Below are positions 1 through 12,149 of a DNA stretch of 64,000 bases, piece by piece. Each line of letters opens with the position of its first letter. The first letter of the stretch is position 1. A program made the position numbers and the translations under genes. This DNA is from Kuschelorhynchus macadamiae (taxonomy: Eukaryota > Arthropoda > Insecta > Coleoptera > Curculionidae), in contig JAUTXW010003840.1 in the NCBI GenBank assembly GCA_030620095.1, forward strand, positions 186,001 through 250,000, in the 5' to 3' direction. Below the pieces are notes generated by a model, which worked only from the letters and a program-made list of their open reading frames with translations, was not told the origin of the DNA and made no database searches.

Positions 1-2699
1 AAACAAAAAGAAAATCCAACTTTAAGTTCCGAGAGTATTTGCTCGGGCTCTAATCATACGGTCAAGGGATTCTCGTTTTTAGCTGCCCTTATTCCGGGGG
101 AATAAGGAAATGGAGACGAGCCAAGATGTTTTTTTCGCCCTTTTGCTCTTTTTTTCTTCTCAGAAGGGTTTCAAGAGGATTAAGAGCGTCCATTATTTGG
201 GGAGGATTTACCGAAAGTGCGAGAAAAATAATATCGGCTCGAAAAGAGACGGTGATTAGTAACGTGAAGCGTTCCTCTACATATCTATTTTACACTTAAT
301 ATTTTATGCAGCATGTTAGCACTAAATCTCTCACATTTTTGAGACCTTAAAATGGCACATTTGTTATGTCTAGAGTTTCCAGATTCATTAGAACAATTCT
401 GAAATGAGTTTAAGGACAATGTACCGCATCTCGGTCCGACCAGAGTTGGGCATCTTCCTGCGCTCCCACATGTGGAAAACAGTTTTCTACATTTTCGACA
501 CCGGAAGAAAAAAGTAGTAGGTAGAAAACTCTCAACAATTTTAATATTATATTCAATATTAATTATTGTATAAAAACTACAACAAAAACAAAACAAAAGT
601 ATGCTTTATTGCCGCAGAAAAATTTTACAATTTTATGGACAAAGGAAAATATACCTAAAATAAGACATATCAAAACATTAATCGAAAAGAATTTCGATAG
701 GTCAATGCTTTTTAAAAAAGTAAATTATCAATTTACCAAATCGTAAAACACACGTTAGAATATAACATAACAGCCGCAAAACAGTTAATCAATCCTAATA
801 ACCTTATAAAAGTAAACAAACACACATGTACGAGGTGAATAATTTCGAAGACATTGAAATCAAAATTGCAACTATGCGACCTTAAACTCTATGTTATTAT
901 AGTTATACAAATAATTGTGATGTTAAACAGAAGGTATAATGAACTAGTTGGTTTTTAATCCAATACCTAACAAAAATAATTAAGTTTTAAGTGAATGTTC
1001 GACAGTTCTTTTCTCTATATGATGATTTTCAAAATTCTATGCTACGAGTTAGGACATGACTCACAAAAGACTTAGGTAAACAAGCGAATTTAGTGACAAT
1101 TTAAAGAGACTTAATCGCTGTAAAAATCATTAACGCTGTAAAATGGTCTCTCAATGAGGTATGCTTTGGTGTTTTTTCAGAATTGTGCAAGCATAGGGAT
1201 AGATTTTAAATGTAGTGGCAGATTGTTGTAAAGTTTTATGGCGTTGTAAATAATTGATTTTTTTATTAATTCTGAGGAAGGAATTGTCGCAATATCACAT
1301 TTTTTGCCAAAATTAACCAAATTCTACAAGTAAAATTAGGCCAAAATAAAGACAAATGAATTCCCTATGTATTTACATGCATTAGACATTGGAAACAGGC
1401 CTAGAAATCATCTTCTAGAGCATCGAACCAATTCGAATAATAAACGTAGCCGCACCTAATCTAGAAAATTCGATAGAAACATTCCATCCAATAGAATCAA
1501 AGCATTCAAGTCTTCCAGCCAATCAGATTTACCCACGCTGCAATCGGATTGGTCTGATCGATTCTAGAAATTCTATAAGTAAATTAATTAATTAAAAATA
1601 GTTCTAATCGAAATTTCGTAATGAAACTTTGTACAAATGATCTCTAGTTTATGCGCTTCACGCTTATATAAAAATCTTTACAAAAACATTATTATTTCTA
1701 TCTAAAATTCAACGTTAAAAATTTCTCAAAATCAAAAAACAAAATATTTCACAAAACTTTTAACATCCCCAAAAAGGCCTTATCAAACCCTACATTTCAG
1801 TAAAAGAATGATTAAAATCCGTTCAGTAATAACAGAGAAAATTAGCTTTAAAGGAAAAAATTCAAAAAATCAAGTTCGTTAAATTTTAATTTTTCAATTT
1901 CAATCTTAAATAAAATTTTTTCTAAACCAAACAGACAAGTGCCGTAAGGACTAGTCAAAAGAGACCCCTTAGGGCCACCTTGTACCCAAATTTCAAAAGG
2001 ATATATCAAGAAATACAGAAATTATGAACAAAAGAAAATAGGCGTCGCAGATGCCACTCCTGAAAAAAAACGCTACGTCCGTAGCGCCTAAACGCGACGT
2101 CGGACGTAAAAAAGTCACTAGACAAAAAAGTTTTCCAAAGAATTAAACTACAACATATCAAATTTTCAAGGAAATAGGAAAATTTTTGCGAACAAAATTT
2201 GTCACTTTTTTTGGACTTAAGTCAAAATTTTGGATAAACAAAAAATCAAAATAAAGGTATCAACTTGGGACCTTCACAGGATGAAAGCCCATACAAAAAG
2301 AAGAGTTTTATATAATAAAACCTTTTTAGAAAAAACAACTAGAAAACCAGGAAATCGACGTTGGAAGTAATGCACCAGGACCTGGTGAAAATGTCCAATA
2401 TCTATAAAACGACTAATAGAAAAAATCTGATTTTTTACAGGAATAAATATTAACTAAAGAACTATCGTTTAACAAAGTTTTAAGGCTATACGAATTTTTT
2501 ATTTTCAAAAAGAAAAAAGTTGTAATAAAAATCTGAAACTTGGCCAGAATACGTATAAAGTGATACTATTCTAGGGAAAAATCCCAAACTGAAAAAATTC
2601 TCAAAAACAAAGATCCCACGGGACTTTAAAGTTTCCAGGGAGATGTTTCTTCAAGAAAATCTCGTTCGAAAGTGAACAGAAAATGCACCAGTTTCGTTC
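1..2699. other. AT-rich stretch without a recognisable gene
   Basis: No reading frame here resembles a known protein, and the few open frames are short and low in complexity. Positions about 30-260 are less AT-rich than the surroundings and contain a short GGGGGAATAAGG-type block; this could be unique host sequence, but its role cannot be read. The rest is AT-rich and shows no terminal repeats. Confidence 0.5.
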
Positions 2700-2822
2700 A
2701 CGGGACTCCGCCCACAATCCACAGGATCCAGAGCGTGCAAAAGGGTGTCGCCGTGACGTCAAACTTCGATTAATATAAATATAGACAGATTTTTGTTTCG
2801 AAAGCATTCGATCATCTCTTAA
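2700..2822 (+). promoter_or_regulatory. TATA-containing promoter-like block
   Basis: A less AT-rich segment (2700-2760) precedes a TATA-like run, taatataaatatag, at about 2770-2784. About 25-35 bases further on lies a gcattcgatcatct stretch that could hold an initiator. The spacing is that of an insect core promoter or of a retroelement LTR promoter. It lies 2 kb upstream of the long ORF at 4812 on the same strand. The start site is inferred. Confidence 0.3.
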
Positions 2823-4811
2823 CGACAAGTAATACGTGTCAAACTCGTGTGTGAAATAAGCCTATATTCATATACCCTCCTAAGCGTCGGAAGTAGTGTT
2901 AATAGTGCGTTTCTTTTTGTCATTCTGAGTGATACAGCCGAAGCCTACTAGAGGAACCTTGCACTTTGTTCCCAACGTTGGATTGCGCCGGATCTTAGCT
3001 TCGAAAAGTTCCATTGCACTAAGGTTCTTAGTAGAGCTCTGATTGTGAAGATCGTCCTCGGGTCTTAAATCTGGTTCTCTTGATTTATGGCCTAGTAGGA
3101 GGCATCTGGAAGAAACATAACTGGCTGTCTAAATTGCGCGAGGAAAAAGTTGTAAGTTGCTTTGCCTCTGGTCTCCTTCTCCTCTAAGCGTTCTCCAAGC
3201 TCAGTTTTTCTCCAGATCAAGTTTCCATTTGTTGCTCAAAACCTTAGCCTAACTAGTGTTCAAGTGTTAAAGTTAAAACTCTGTAACTTCTGGCATAAAA
3301 TCATCACTCATGTTTCAAAACGTAGACCTGTTTACCTTTGCTTATTTTGGGAAAATTTGAATTTGCTTTTCACTCTAAATTTTAACGAATTGCTCACTAA
3401 TTTTTAAACATTTTTATAACTTGTAAATTTTTTAAATTACCGATTTTTGACTGCAAACTTTTACTATCTTGTGACATTGTTTGATTGATTTGATTATTTG
3501 ATTTGTATTTATGATCTACCCTTAATTGGGCGAATCATATTTTTGTAAAATTACTGATTGTGACAAACCTGATTTTGATATTCTCTTGTACTTAAACTTA
3601 ATTGTTTAAACAAATTGTAAATAATAATTTACTTGATCTTGTATTAGGTAAGATAGGATTCTAGCATTAAGTACGCTTGGTGAATCCGATCTCTTTTAAA
3701 ACTTAACGATCCCTCCAGAGACATAGCACGTCAGTTCCTGAAGTTCTCAATCTCTCTTAAGTGTAGAGGATTGTTTATTCTAAGGAACACTTAGCAAAAA
3801 CCGTGCTCTTGATTTTGACATATTTGATTTGATTTGATATATATATATTTGTGATTTTTTGTATATATTATATAAGATATCATAAACTTTAACTTTAACA
3901 AAATATTAATTTTAATTTTTTATTTTTTAAATAATTAAATATTACAACATTTTCGCGTCTAATATCCCAAGCGGCGTGACCCGAGTGGACTATTAGATAG
4001 GGACTTTTGGCAAGCTTGAAAAGAATATCTTTTTGAGTTTTGATTTTAATTTTTAATTTTGAAAATATCATTTTGATTTTTAATTTTTAAATAGCTTTGC
4101 CAGCTTATTAAATAAGACTAAAATTTTAGCTGATTTTGACTTTATTAATAATAATAAATAAACGTAAATTTTAGTGTAAATAAATAAAGATATTCACTTA
4201 GTTAGTTCGACTAGGTTAAGTATTATTGTAATTTGATACTAAAGTTGTAACTAAAAGATTTTACTGAGCAGTCACAGTGTTATTCTGATTAATATAAACA
4301 ATAACAAATACGAGAGATTTGTTGTTATCTATTTTGACTTTATCGATTTTGACAAGTGAGCAAAAAGACAGTTTAGTAATTGTGGTCAATTACTATTTGT
4401 ATGGACAAATACTGTTGAGCGAACTTTGAAAAAATCTCAACATTGATTGAGCATAAACATAAACTATAAACTAAAAGCATTAAAGTATCTACATAGACAC
4501 TTATAGTGACAGTGCGTAGTGCTTTCTTAAACGTTTCGACTTAAGTTCGAAAGGTGGAATATTTAGTGGTGTAAGGACTTAGCAAAGCCTACACACGGCC
4601 AAGGCCATAATTGATAGGAGTTTTTAAGTAAATAAATCCATAAGATTTTTGTAATTAAAAACTTAGACTTAGGGATAGGACTCCACTCGGGTTACGTTAC
4701 TTTAGTTTTAAGTGACTTTCCCCCGACTGACTCCCGTTGCTCCCTAATTTGTTTGTTCGGCAAGTCCGAACTTTGAGATCTTTAAATAAAACTTTTTATA
4801 ACTAACTACCA
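2823..4811 (+). other. Long untranslated stretch, possible LTR/leader of a retroelement
   Basis: Nearly 2 kb of T-rich sequence without a convincing coding frame connects the promoter-like block to the ORF at 4812. A block around 3960-4010 (ggcgtgacccgagtggac) is less AT-rich and could be a primer-binding or leader element, but I cannot match it to a tRNA 3' end. No second copy of this stretch occurs in the window, so an LTR pair is not shown. A spliced host leader is an alternative. Confidence 0.2.
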
Positions 4812-5882
4812 ATGGCTACTCCTACTTCTGGTGTAGTTCCCAAGGGTGGTAGCTCAGAAGTCCATTCGCCCAGCAACACCGTCCCCCTTCTTGAGCCTAT
4901 GCTCAATCTCTTTCCTGGCGAGGGGAACGAACATTCAAAAATTCCCCGGGTGAGTGGTGGGTGCCCGGCAAGCTTACCAAGCTTGCCTTTCAATGCCCCT
5001 GAATACATAGACAATCACGACAACTCATATAGGACATATTTAGTAGATACATTTGCCGGAGCATCCTACATGGAGGACATCTCCATGGAGGTACCCCGAA
5101 AAAGAGAGTATCAACACAATACATCTTTCATAAATAATAAATTTAGATCTGAAGTTGAATTAAATAAACAAAACAAACCAGATGAAACCCTGTTGCTCGA
5201 TAGTAGCCGCGAGCGCGAATCTCTGCATACAATTTATGCTGACAGTTCGTTAGAACTTAGAAAACAAAACAAAAACCGAAAAACATATTCATTGTTTGAG
5301 TTGGATTTCTCTCCGGATCGTCAGAGTCTGGGTGGGAAATCTGAGGCCGACCTTCTTTCCATTTGCGAAGGCGGAAACCTAACAAATGACAAAAAACAAC
5401 AGGACCACAGGTCCTTACGCAAAAAACAAACTACAGGACAAAGGAAAGGAAGTTTGTATTCCTTGTTTTCAATGGAAGAAATGGAGCTCAGTGTCCCCGC
5501 AGGGGAAAAACGTGGTAAGAAGACTGTAGTCCCGCCCAACTTTCGAACAAATTCGAATAAAATCGAACACCCACAAGAACATGGCATCTTGTATGGGGAA
5601 ACCCTTCAGGATCGTCCGTGTTCTCAGACAAAAATAAATAATTTTTTGAATACGACTCCTCCCACAGTAGAACATGGCATCCCTGGTAGGGAAACCTATC
5701 AAGGATCTGCTATGTTCGGGAAAAATATAAAAAATTTTTCAATGCAAACTCCTCCCACAGTAGAACAGAATGGGAAGATATATATCATGCCTAGAGTTTC
5801 TGGTAGGGTATACATGTTGTGGCCTTTCTGGGAGGGTGTTTATATGTTTTCTCAGCAAACATATCGTTTCCAAAATAAATAA
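4812..5882 (+). CDS. Unrecognised 356-residue ORF with 31-residue repeats, possibly gag-like, 3' end chimeric
   Basis: I do not recognise this protein. The ATG lies in a good insect context (ACCAATGG). The product is hydrophilic, rich in Lys, Glu, Ser and Asn, with no signal peptide, membrane segment or zinc knuckle. Residues ~155-190 and ~210-245 each carry a Tyr-Ser-Leu-Phe motif followed by acidic and basic residues. Residues ~255-316 hold about two copies of a 31-residue repeat (PPTVEHG... type). The last ~37 codons, from about 5770, are the antisense of a reverse transcriptase fragment, so the native C-terminus is missing. A gag-like ORF of a truncated retroelement is possible because of the position behind a promoter-like block and a long leader. 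A lineage-specific host gene is the alternative. Confidence 0.4.
   Translation: MATPTSGVVPKGGSSEVHSPSNTVPLLEPMLNLFPGEGNEHSKIPRVSGGCPASLPSLPFNAPEYIDNHDNSYRTYLVDTFAGASYMEDISMEVPRKREYQHNTSFINNKFRSEVELNKQNKPDETLLLDSSRERESLHTIYADSSLELRKQNKNRKTYSLFELDFSPDRQSLGGKSEADLLSICEGGNLTNDKKQQDHRSLRKKQTTGQRKGSLYSLFSMEEMELSVPAGEKRGKKTVVPPNFRTNSNKIEHPQEHGILYGETLQDRPCSQTKINNFLNTTPPTVEHGIPGRETYQGSAMFGKNIKNFSMQTPPTVEQNGKIYIMPRVSGRVYMLWPFWEGVYMFSQQTYRFQNK
5562..5778 (+). repeat. 93-bp in-frame tandem repeat, about 2.3 units
   Basis: Units begin near 5568, 5659 and 5752. Each starts with a ccacagtagaacatggcat-like block, and the first two continue through ggaaac, a cag/aag-rich part and aaaaataaataattttt/aaaaatataaaaaattttt. 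The period of about 93 bases equals 31 codons, so the repeat keeps the reading frame of the ORF it lies in. The third unit is cut off where the antisense reverse transcriptase fragment begins. Confidence 0.6.
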
Positions 5883-6250
5883 TGCAGGAAGTGTTAATAT
5901 TTCATGTTTTTTGAAATAGTATTGGAAGTGAGCTCTATTATTTAGACCAAACAAATAACGAATGGCTCTCTTTTGAAGCATAAAAATACTACGAAATTGC
6001 TCGGTGGTACAGCAGCCCCAAAAGGGAAGGCCATAACGGAGGTGGGATTCAAATAAAGAGAAATAAGTAAGTCTGGCAGAAGGAACGTCTAGTTCTTTTG
6101 AAACTGATCGAATGGCGAAGCAGGCGGTAGAAAGTTTTTTAGTTAAGGTGTCAATATGATTAGACCATTTTAGGTTGTTATTTATATTTAAACCCAAGAA
6201 TTTAACCGACTCTACGTATTCAATATTGCTGTTATGTACCTGAAGTGAAT
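5770..6250 (-). pseudogene. Non-LTR retrotransposon reverse transcriptase, C-terminal fragment
   Basis: Reading the minus strand from about 6245 gives VESVKFLGLNINNNLKWSNH, the block that follows the catalytic palm in Jockey/RTE-type reverse transcriptases, then the thumb region (LRYGLPFWG..., LQKRAIRYLFGL). It ends in PTRNSRHDIYLP near 5775, where the frame passes into the neighbouring ORF. The palm with its YxDD motif, the endonuclease domain and the element's 3' end are absent, so this is a dead fragment. Family assignment rests on motif recognition; the exact clade is not certain. Confidence 0.8.
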
Positions 6251-6299
6251 AAGGCTGATAGGAAGCCTTTTTACGTATTCAGTTTTAAATTTCATATTA

Positions 6300-7260
6300 T
6301 TAAAATTTTCCTGCATAACAGTACTTCCTTCGTGAAAGCGAAGTATCGTAATCGTCAAAAAAATTCCCCTTAGAAACCCAGGAATGTTCAGATCTTTACG
6401 TTTTAAGGTCCCTAGATGCCGAAAAACATGTTTTCTTAATTGCGTCTGTCTGTCTGTCCTAAAATGTTGGTCAACATTTAGGGTCACATTTAGATAACCT
6501 GGCAGCCTTTTGGTAAAAATCCAGTGTGGCAAAACAAAATAGCGGTCTAGTGAAATGTTAAAAAAACTGTTACTAAAAAACTACTTCTCCAATTTTTCTT
6601 AAATTTTGCATAAAACTCAGGTGTTATGAAAGAACAAACTGATAAAATTTTGGAAGAAATCCAAGAATGCAGAACAAAATGGAGACTTAATAAAATATTA
6701 CTTAATGAACAGATTTCAAATTGTATGCCATAACTAACTGTGGTATAGAGATGAACTATAAAACTGTGGTATTAATTCAAGATGGCGCAATAAAATGGCT
6801 GCCAAATAAATTATTCGAAAACGTGAAAAATCGCCCTTTCAGGAGTTATATATCAGTTTTAGCGTCCCTAGATGTCAAAAAATAATATGTTTTATCAATT
6901 CCATCGGTCCGTCTGTCGGTTTAAATGTCTGTCTTTCTGTTCGCGGCATAGCTTGACTTCCAATTTTAGTCAAAAATTAAGGTTCATATGGCAATGACCT
7001 GCTAATAAAAAAAATTGCAGAAAAATTAAATGTGATATAGGGATAAACTTGTACGAATTCAGGTTGACGTAATAAAATGGCGATGTGTGTCAATGTAAAG
7101 CCATTTATTGAATTTATTTTAAATAAAATATTGGTAGGAATCGAATATAATGGAACAAAATGGCACCCAATAAAAATGTTTGAAAAGATAGTATATATAT
7201 GTGTTACTAAATGACTATGTATTCAACTGTAAAAGCTCTATAAAACGAAACATTAATATC
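6300..7260 (-). repeat. Dispersed monomer repeat block, minus orientation
   Basis: The block consists of degenerate monomers. In this orientation they contain aaaatggc(g/c)gcc, tggtatagagatgaact, ctgtctgtc-type tracts and ggtaacctggcag-like motifs, which are reverse complements of the plus-strand blocks at 7.4-7.8 and 9.0-9.9 kb. No coding capacity is seen. Monomers are about 100-140 bp. The same family recurs near 11, 12.2-12.6, 15.4-15.8, 32.5, 44.1-45.4, 57.3 and 62.6 kb. Confidence 0.65.
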
Positions 7261-7399
7261 CCGGGAAGTTCTGAGTACAGGAAATTCACCGATTTTTTTA
7301 TTTGTCATTTTATTTTATTATTTTTATTTTTTATTTACGAAATCTATAAAAAAAAGTTATAATATGTATTATTATCTTCCATAAAGAAAAGGTTGTAAT

Positions 7400-7790
7400 T
7401 TTAGGAAATGGAATTTTGCCCACTCTTTAATCATTTAATTCGACCACCATTTTGTTTTTCTATATAGCATATATGAATAAAAACAAAAATACCCATTTAT
7501 CCTATTTCATACTTATTTTTAATACAAAACTTAATTGGATAACTAATTTATTGGTACCGATATTTTAGACAATTAATTTGGTCGCGATTTTGTTTCGCTA
7601 TAACAGCTCCTCACAAAAATTTTATCAGCTTATTCCACACTACAGCTTTGTACATACATTGGTACATCTGAAGAAAATTAGAATAGCAGTTTTTAGTTAT
7701 AATTTTTTAATATTTCATTAGGCCGTCATTTTGTTCTGAAATATTTCACTTTTACCAAAATGTTACCAAACGAACGTAAACGTCATAGTT
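7400..7790 (+). repeat. Dispersed monomer repeat block, plus orientation
   Basis: Three monomers are marked by ccaccattttgtttt (~7442), gtcgcgattttgtttcgc (~7581) and ggccgtcattttgttctg (~7722), the last followed by ttaccaaaatgttacca. Spacing is about 140 bp. The orientation is opposite to the block just upstream, so the two together form a loose inverted arrangement. Confidence 0.6.
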
Positions 7791-8940
7791 ATAACTACTT
7801 TTTCTTTCCTTGACGCTTCCTTGAAAATAAAAAGATCATCCCGTACAAGACGTCATCCCTCCGAAACCCGGGGGAATATATTTCTTTTAACGTCAAACGT
7901 CCACCTCTCAATGGGAATTAATCAAGCGACGTTAATACAAAGCCTTTTTAAGGCTATACCGAACGAAATTGCTTCGAAGAGCCTCAAAAAGTGATGTGGC
8001 TATTGAGGTCACCGGCTTCATTTCTTGCGGATGAGGAAGGTCAAACGATAATTTACTTTTTTAGTCGCGTTACTTTATCAAAGGCGAATGGTCAATAATT
8101 TATCGTAGAACAGAATAACCGCCACTCTTCAATCATTGACTCGTGTGCCAGGATATTTGTCACCGAAATTGTTAGAGGTGGAATTTTAAGTATAATAATG
8201 TAAGATATATGACTAGATGTACAGGGTTATTATTTCAACTTGCAATGTATCTAGTTAAAAACTCCTGACAGAATTCCAGCCTTTTTCGACAGTGTTCACT
8301 CGGTTTTTTAAGTATTTAAAAATGTATATGGTTTGTATCCATATTTTTTTTTAAACTTTTGAGTGGAGCTAAAGGAATTCTAGGTTTCGCTGGTAACGCT
8401 ATTAATAGAGCTTATAGGATTCGTAATATCTAACATATTTATTTTATTGTCTTTTAGTACGACTTTGTTTCTTTACACTTTTTTCTTGTTGTGAAGACTT
8501 CCATTTTCAATTAGTTTAACTTCAAGTGTTCCAAATATTTTTGCTAACGGAGGTCGACGATTTGGGAAGCGTTTAATATATTGTCTCCCTGCTGCAGTTA
8601 CGCTTTTATTATTTATTAAATATGTTTAAAGAATATCACTTTTTACTTCAACACGAAACTTGCGAAATAGTATGGTTCACAATCTGAAGTAAGTTGATTG
8701 TCAATGTTTTAACCAAATTCATCATAAAGTTGTGAAAAAGCAGCCAACTATATTTTTTTAAATGTAACAGTCTATATACAGTGTGAACCTATGAAAACTT
8801 ACACCCCGATTTTTCGACTTTAAAATGAAAAACGGGAAAAACGCTGGACCCGTCGATTTTTGATTTGAGGTGGAAGCTTTAACCAGCTAGTTGGAGAGAG
8901 GTCAATTCCCAAAATTTTAACAGGTGGGAGGGGTCGTGCC
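7791..8940. other. Gene-free stretch with a less AT-rich segment
   Basis: No coding frame is recognisable. Positions about 7830-8170 are less AT-rich and show no resemblance to the repeats of the window, so they may be unique host sequence such as a regulatory element; that is an inference from composition only. Near 8779 a tatacagtgtga sequence resembles a Tc1/mariner-type terminus, but no matching opposite end was found. Confidence 0.35.
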
Positions 8941-8959
8941 ATACCTCTTTTTAAAGGTC

Positions 8960-9960
8960 TCATCGAAATCTTTATTTTATAACACATATTTCTTATTGGG
9001 CGCCATTGTTCCGTCGAGTTTAATTTGTATCAGTTTATCTATAAATCGCAATTAATTTTTCTGCGAAACTTGAAGTCACTGTATTTGGCCGCCATTTTGA
9101 ATTCGTACCACACATTTATTAGTTTATCTTCATACCACACTGAATACATGAACAAAATTTGAAACTAATCTAGTAAATAGCTTTTTCAGACTGTTTTTTT
9201 TAATAGTTTATTAAGCAGGCATTCTGTTTTGCTGTCTTGGATTCATACCAAAATGTACCAGTTAATTCCCATATATTACTTGATCTTGATACTTGAACTT
9301 TATATTACCAAGTCACCTCCATGTGATCATACATTTTCGACCAACGGGCAGACAAATAGACAGACGGAATTGATAAAAAAAAGATATGTAAAAGGGTGTT
9401 TTTTTTCACTTTTACAAACATTTTATTTTATTCGCCATTTTGTTCCGACATCTTGAATTCGTACCACAATTATACCAGTTCATCTTTATACCGCAATTAA
9501 TTACCGCACAAAATTTGAAATGAGTCTATTAAGTAGTTTTTTAGGAAGAATTTTTATTTAATTTATTAAGCCGCCATTTTGTATCGCCATCTTAGATTCG
9601 TACCGAAATTTTACCGGTTAATTACAATATAACACTTGATTTTTCTTTTAAATTTTTTTAACATTTCATTAGGCCGCCATTTTATTTCGCCATACTGGAT
9701 TTTTACCAAAATGTTATCATGTCATCCCCATGTGACCCTTAATTTTTGAACAAAATTTGAAGTCAATCGGATAAATAGTTTTTTAGCTATGCTTCAAACG
9801 CACAGATCGACAGACCGACATACCAAAATGAGAAAACATGTTTTTTGGTATCTAAAATATAAAGACCTGAAAAAATCTCGGAGAAATCTCGGAGGGTGAT
9901 TTTTCACGATTACAAAACGCCCCTTTCAAGACGGAAATAAAAATAGGGTGTTTCATTTTA
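8960..9960 (+). repeat. Dispersed monomer repeat block, plus orientation
   Basis: Monomer landmarks (gccgccattttg-like) occur at about 9087, 9215, 9431, 9571 and 9673, followed in most by a (g/t)attcgtacca block and ttaccag. The last unit is followed by a cagacagaca tract, gagaaaacatgttttttggtatct and a ctcggagggtgatttttcac end near 9905. That end order is shared with the blocks at 11.1-11.3 kb and, inverted, at 6.3-6.5 kb, so it marks one boundary of the family. There is no coding capacity. Confidence 0.7.
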
Positions 9961-10652
9961 ATGACTTAATCCATGGCGGAAGTCTTATGTTTTTGGTTCA
10001 AATATTTCTTTTGCTACAATTTTTATATTCTACTAGAAATTATTCATGAAATTACTATTTTGGATTTTTTTTTAAATACAGGACAGGTCAAAAATAAGAG
10101 CCGGTTCTATCCTCGAACGTTCTGTACAGTAGAACTAAGTTTTATGGGGCACTTGGAACTTTGTAGCTCAAAGTAATAATATTCATTAAATTGTGTATTG
10201 TAATAACAAATAACTTAACAATAAAACAAGTTAGGACTTTCAAATTAACAGAAAAGCTGTGCTTTTTCTAGTTAAAACTGTTGTTTTTTTCTCTAAATAA
10301 TCAATCACGATTATCCCCCTTCTTTTTTATAAAATATTAGATTTTTACATTATGATAAACTGTTTTATACGAATACCGTATTGGGTTAGGTTACGTAACA
10401 ATATTGATTTATGTTTTATTAATAGTATTATAGTGAATGGTAAAGCGCGATATATAAACATGTAACCTCCACTGGGCCGAGCTGCCCGTAATACATTTTT
10501 CACAAAAACCTTAATTTGTGTGCATCGGCCAATATCGGGCACGGTGTTTATAGGTGCATCGATTAAGCCTTTTGCTAGGCAGCGTTTAAAATATATTACC
10601 TTTTTGTCACCTGCCGTAAGCTCACAAAGGGACGATACGTTAATTTTATAAC
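9961..10652. other. Gene-free stretch
   Basis: Only short open frames without family resemblance are present. Positions about 10450-10640 are less AT-rich (gggccgagctgcccg, gggacgatacg) and unrelated to the repeats around; the function is unknown. Confidence 0.35.
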
Positions 10653-11548
10653 CAGAGGAAGTTGGGGTAAAATGGCACGCACCAGAGAAACATGAGAATA
10701 TTTTGCTGATTTGTTTTTCAATTAGAGAAAAACTAAGTTGTTATTTTTGGTCTATAATTTTTTTAAATGCCTCTTTGGTAATAGGTTTTTTTAATCATCA
10801 GGTCTTGTAACACTTCCTTCGAGATATTTTGATCATTGACAAAACATATTTATAGATTTACAAAGCTATATTAGGCATTTGTTTGAAGGAAATAGGCAAC
10901 TTTAGTTCGCTCGAAAAAGGACTAATTGAGCACATAATTTTTTTACAAAACTATGCTTACATAAGCTTTCAAAATAATCCAATAAGGAGTTTTTTCATTT
11001 CTACCTAAAAGTTCATTCTTATGTAACACTTGATTGTTGTGTAAACTTTGAGACACATTGGATAAGTAGCTTTTTAATAATAATTTTATTTTGCCGTATT
11101 GGATTTTTACCAAAATGTTACCAGGTCATCTCCAGATGATCATTAATTTTTGTCCAAAATTTAAAGTCAATCGGGTAAGTATTGTTTTAGCTACGCCGCA
11201 AACAGGCAGAGCGACAGACAGACAGAATTGAGAAAACGTGTTTTTCAGCATCGGCCCTGGAACGTAAAGATCTGAAAAAATTCTCTTAGGGTGATTTTTC
11301 GACAATATTTCCCTTTTACGAGAAAGTAGCAAGTAGTCAAACCTCGTGACTCGTTAACACTTAAAAAGTTAAAAATATCGCATGTAGAACCAAATCTACT
11401 CTACATCTAAGTTTAAAAAATAAAAAGCATCATTTTGTTAAACTATTTTCTTTGCTCATTATAAACAAACATTCACTACGTAGTTATCTTTAACAACTTC
11501 CCTCTTTAAAATAAAGTGGAGACTAAAATATAACCCCAGCTTCCCCTG
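10653..11548. mobile_element. Candidate non-autonomous DNA element with 16-bp terminal inverted repeats
   Basis: The left end reads CAGAGGAAGTTGGGGT, and the reverse complement of the right end reads CAGGGGAAGCTGGGGT, a 14/16 match over an 896-bp span. The interior carries no transposase; it contains a monomer-repeat end (about 11040-11340), so the span is either a composite or a chance pair of ends. No target duplication is visible. Pogo-type ends can look similar, but the family cannot be named. Confidence 0.35.
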
Positions 11549-12149
11549 ATTTCGGCCTAAAAAGGTTTTTTTTTTTATTTTTAGCTTGTCCATGTTGTGT
11601 TACTGACGTGCAAATTTATGAATATTTTTTGACAACGACAATTTATTATTTCATAGATTATATGCTAAATATAAAAACAAATATTTTTAACCACACTAAC
11701 GATTCAAAGATTACATGTGTTGATTTAGATTTAATTTAAATTTGTTTGTATTACAATTTATGTTTTTAAAAATATGTAATTTTAACTATTTATAAATTCC
11801 TTGCTCATAAATCTATCTCAGTAAGGCTAAATAACTAGAAAATTGCTCTCTAGTTATAGAGTTTGCCACAATAATAGTAGACTAAATACTCCCATTTTGA
11901 AGAAAAAATGAAAAAGTAAATTTGAGTGGAACATGGGTTGAAAGGTATTTGGAACTTTAAGCTACCGCCAAAATATCCATACATTAAAATTGGCCATTTT
12001 AAAATAGTGACCATTTGTAATGTGTCAGAATTTAAATATTTGCAAAATAAACATTTTTGGAATTCATGTATTTTATTTCTCAGGTAATGCTATTCAAATA
12101 TTCTTATGAGCAGGCTTAGTATTATGCTTTCTATTTACAGGGTGTTTTA

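Noticed and set aside
3162..3407. 81-codon frame in the untranslated stretch
   Set aside because: It has no family resemblance, T-rich codon content and no good start context; it is explained as chance in leader or LTR-like DNA.
2823..4811. A complete LTR pair around the 4812 ORF
   Set aside because: No second copy of this sequence and no clear primer-binding site are present in the window, so the LTR idea stays a possibility only.
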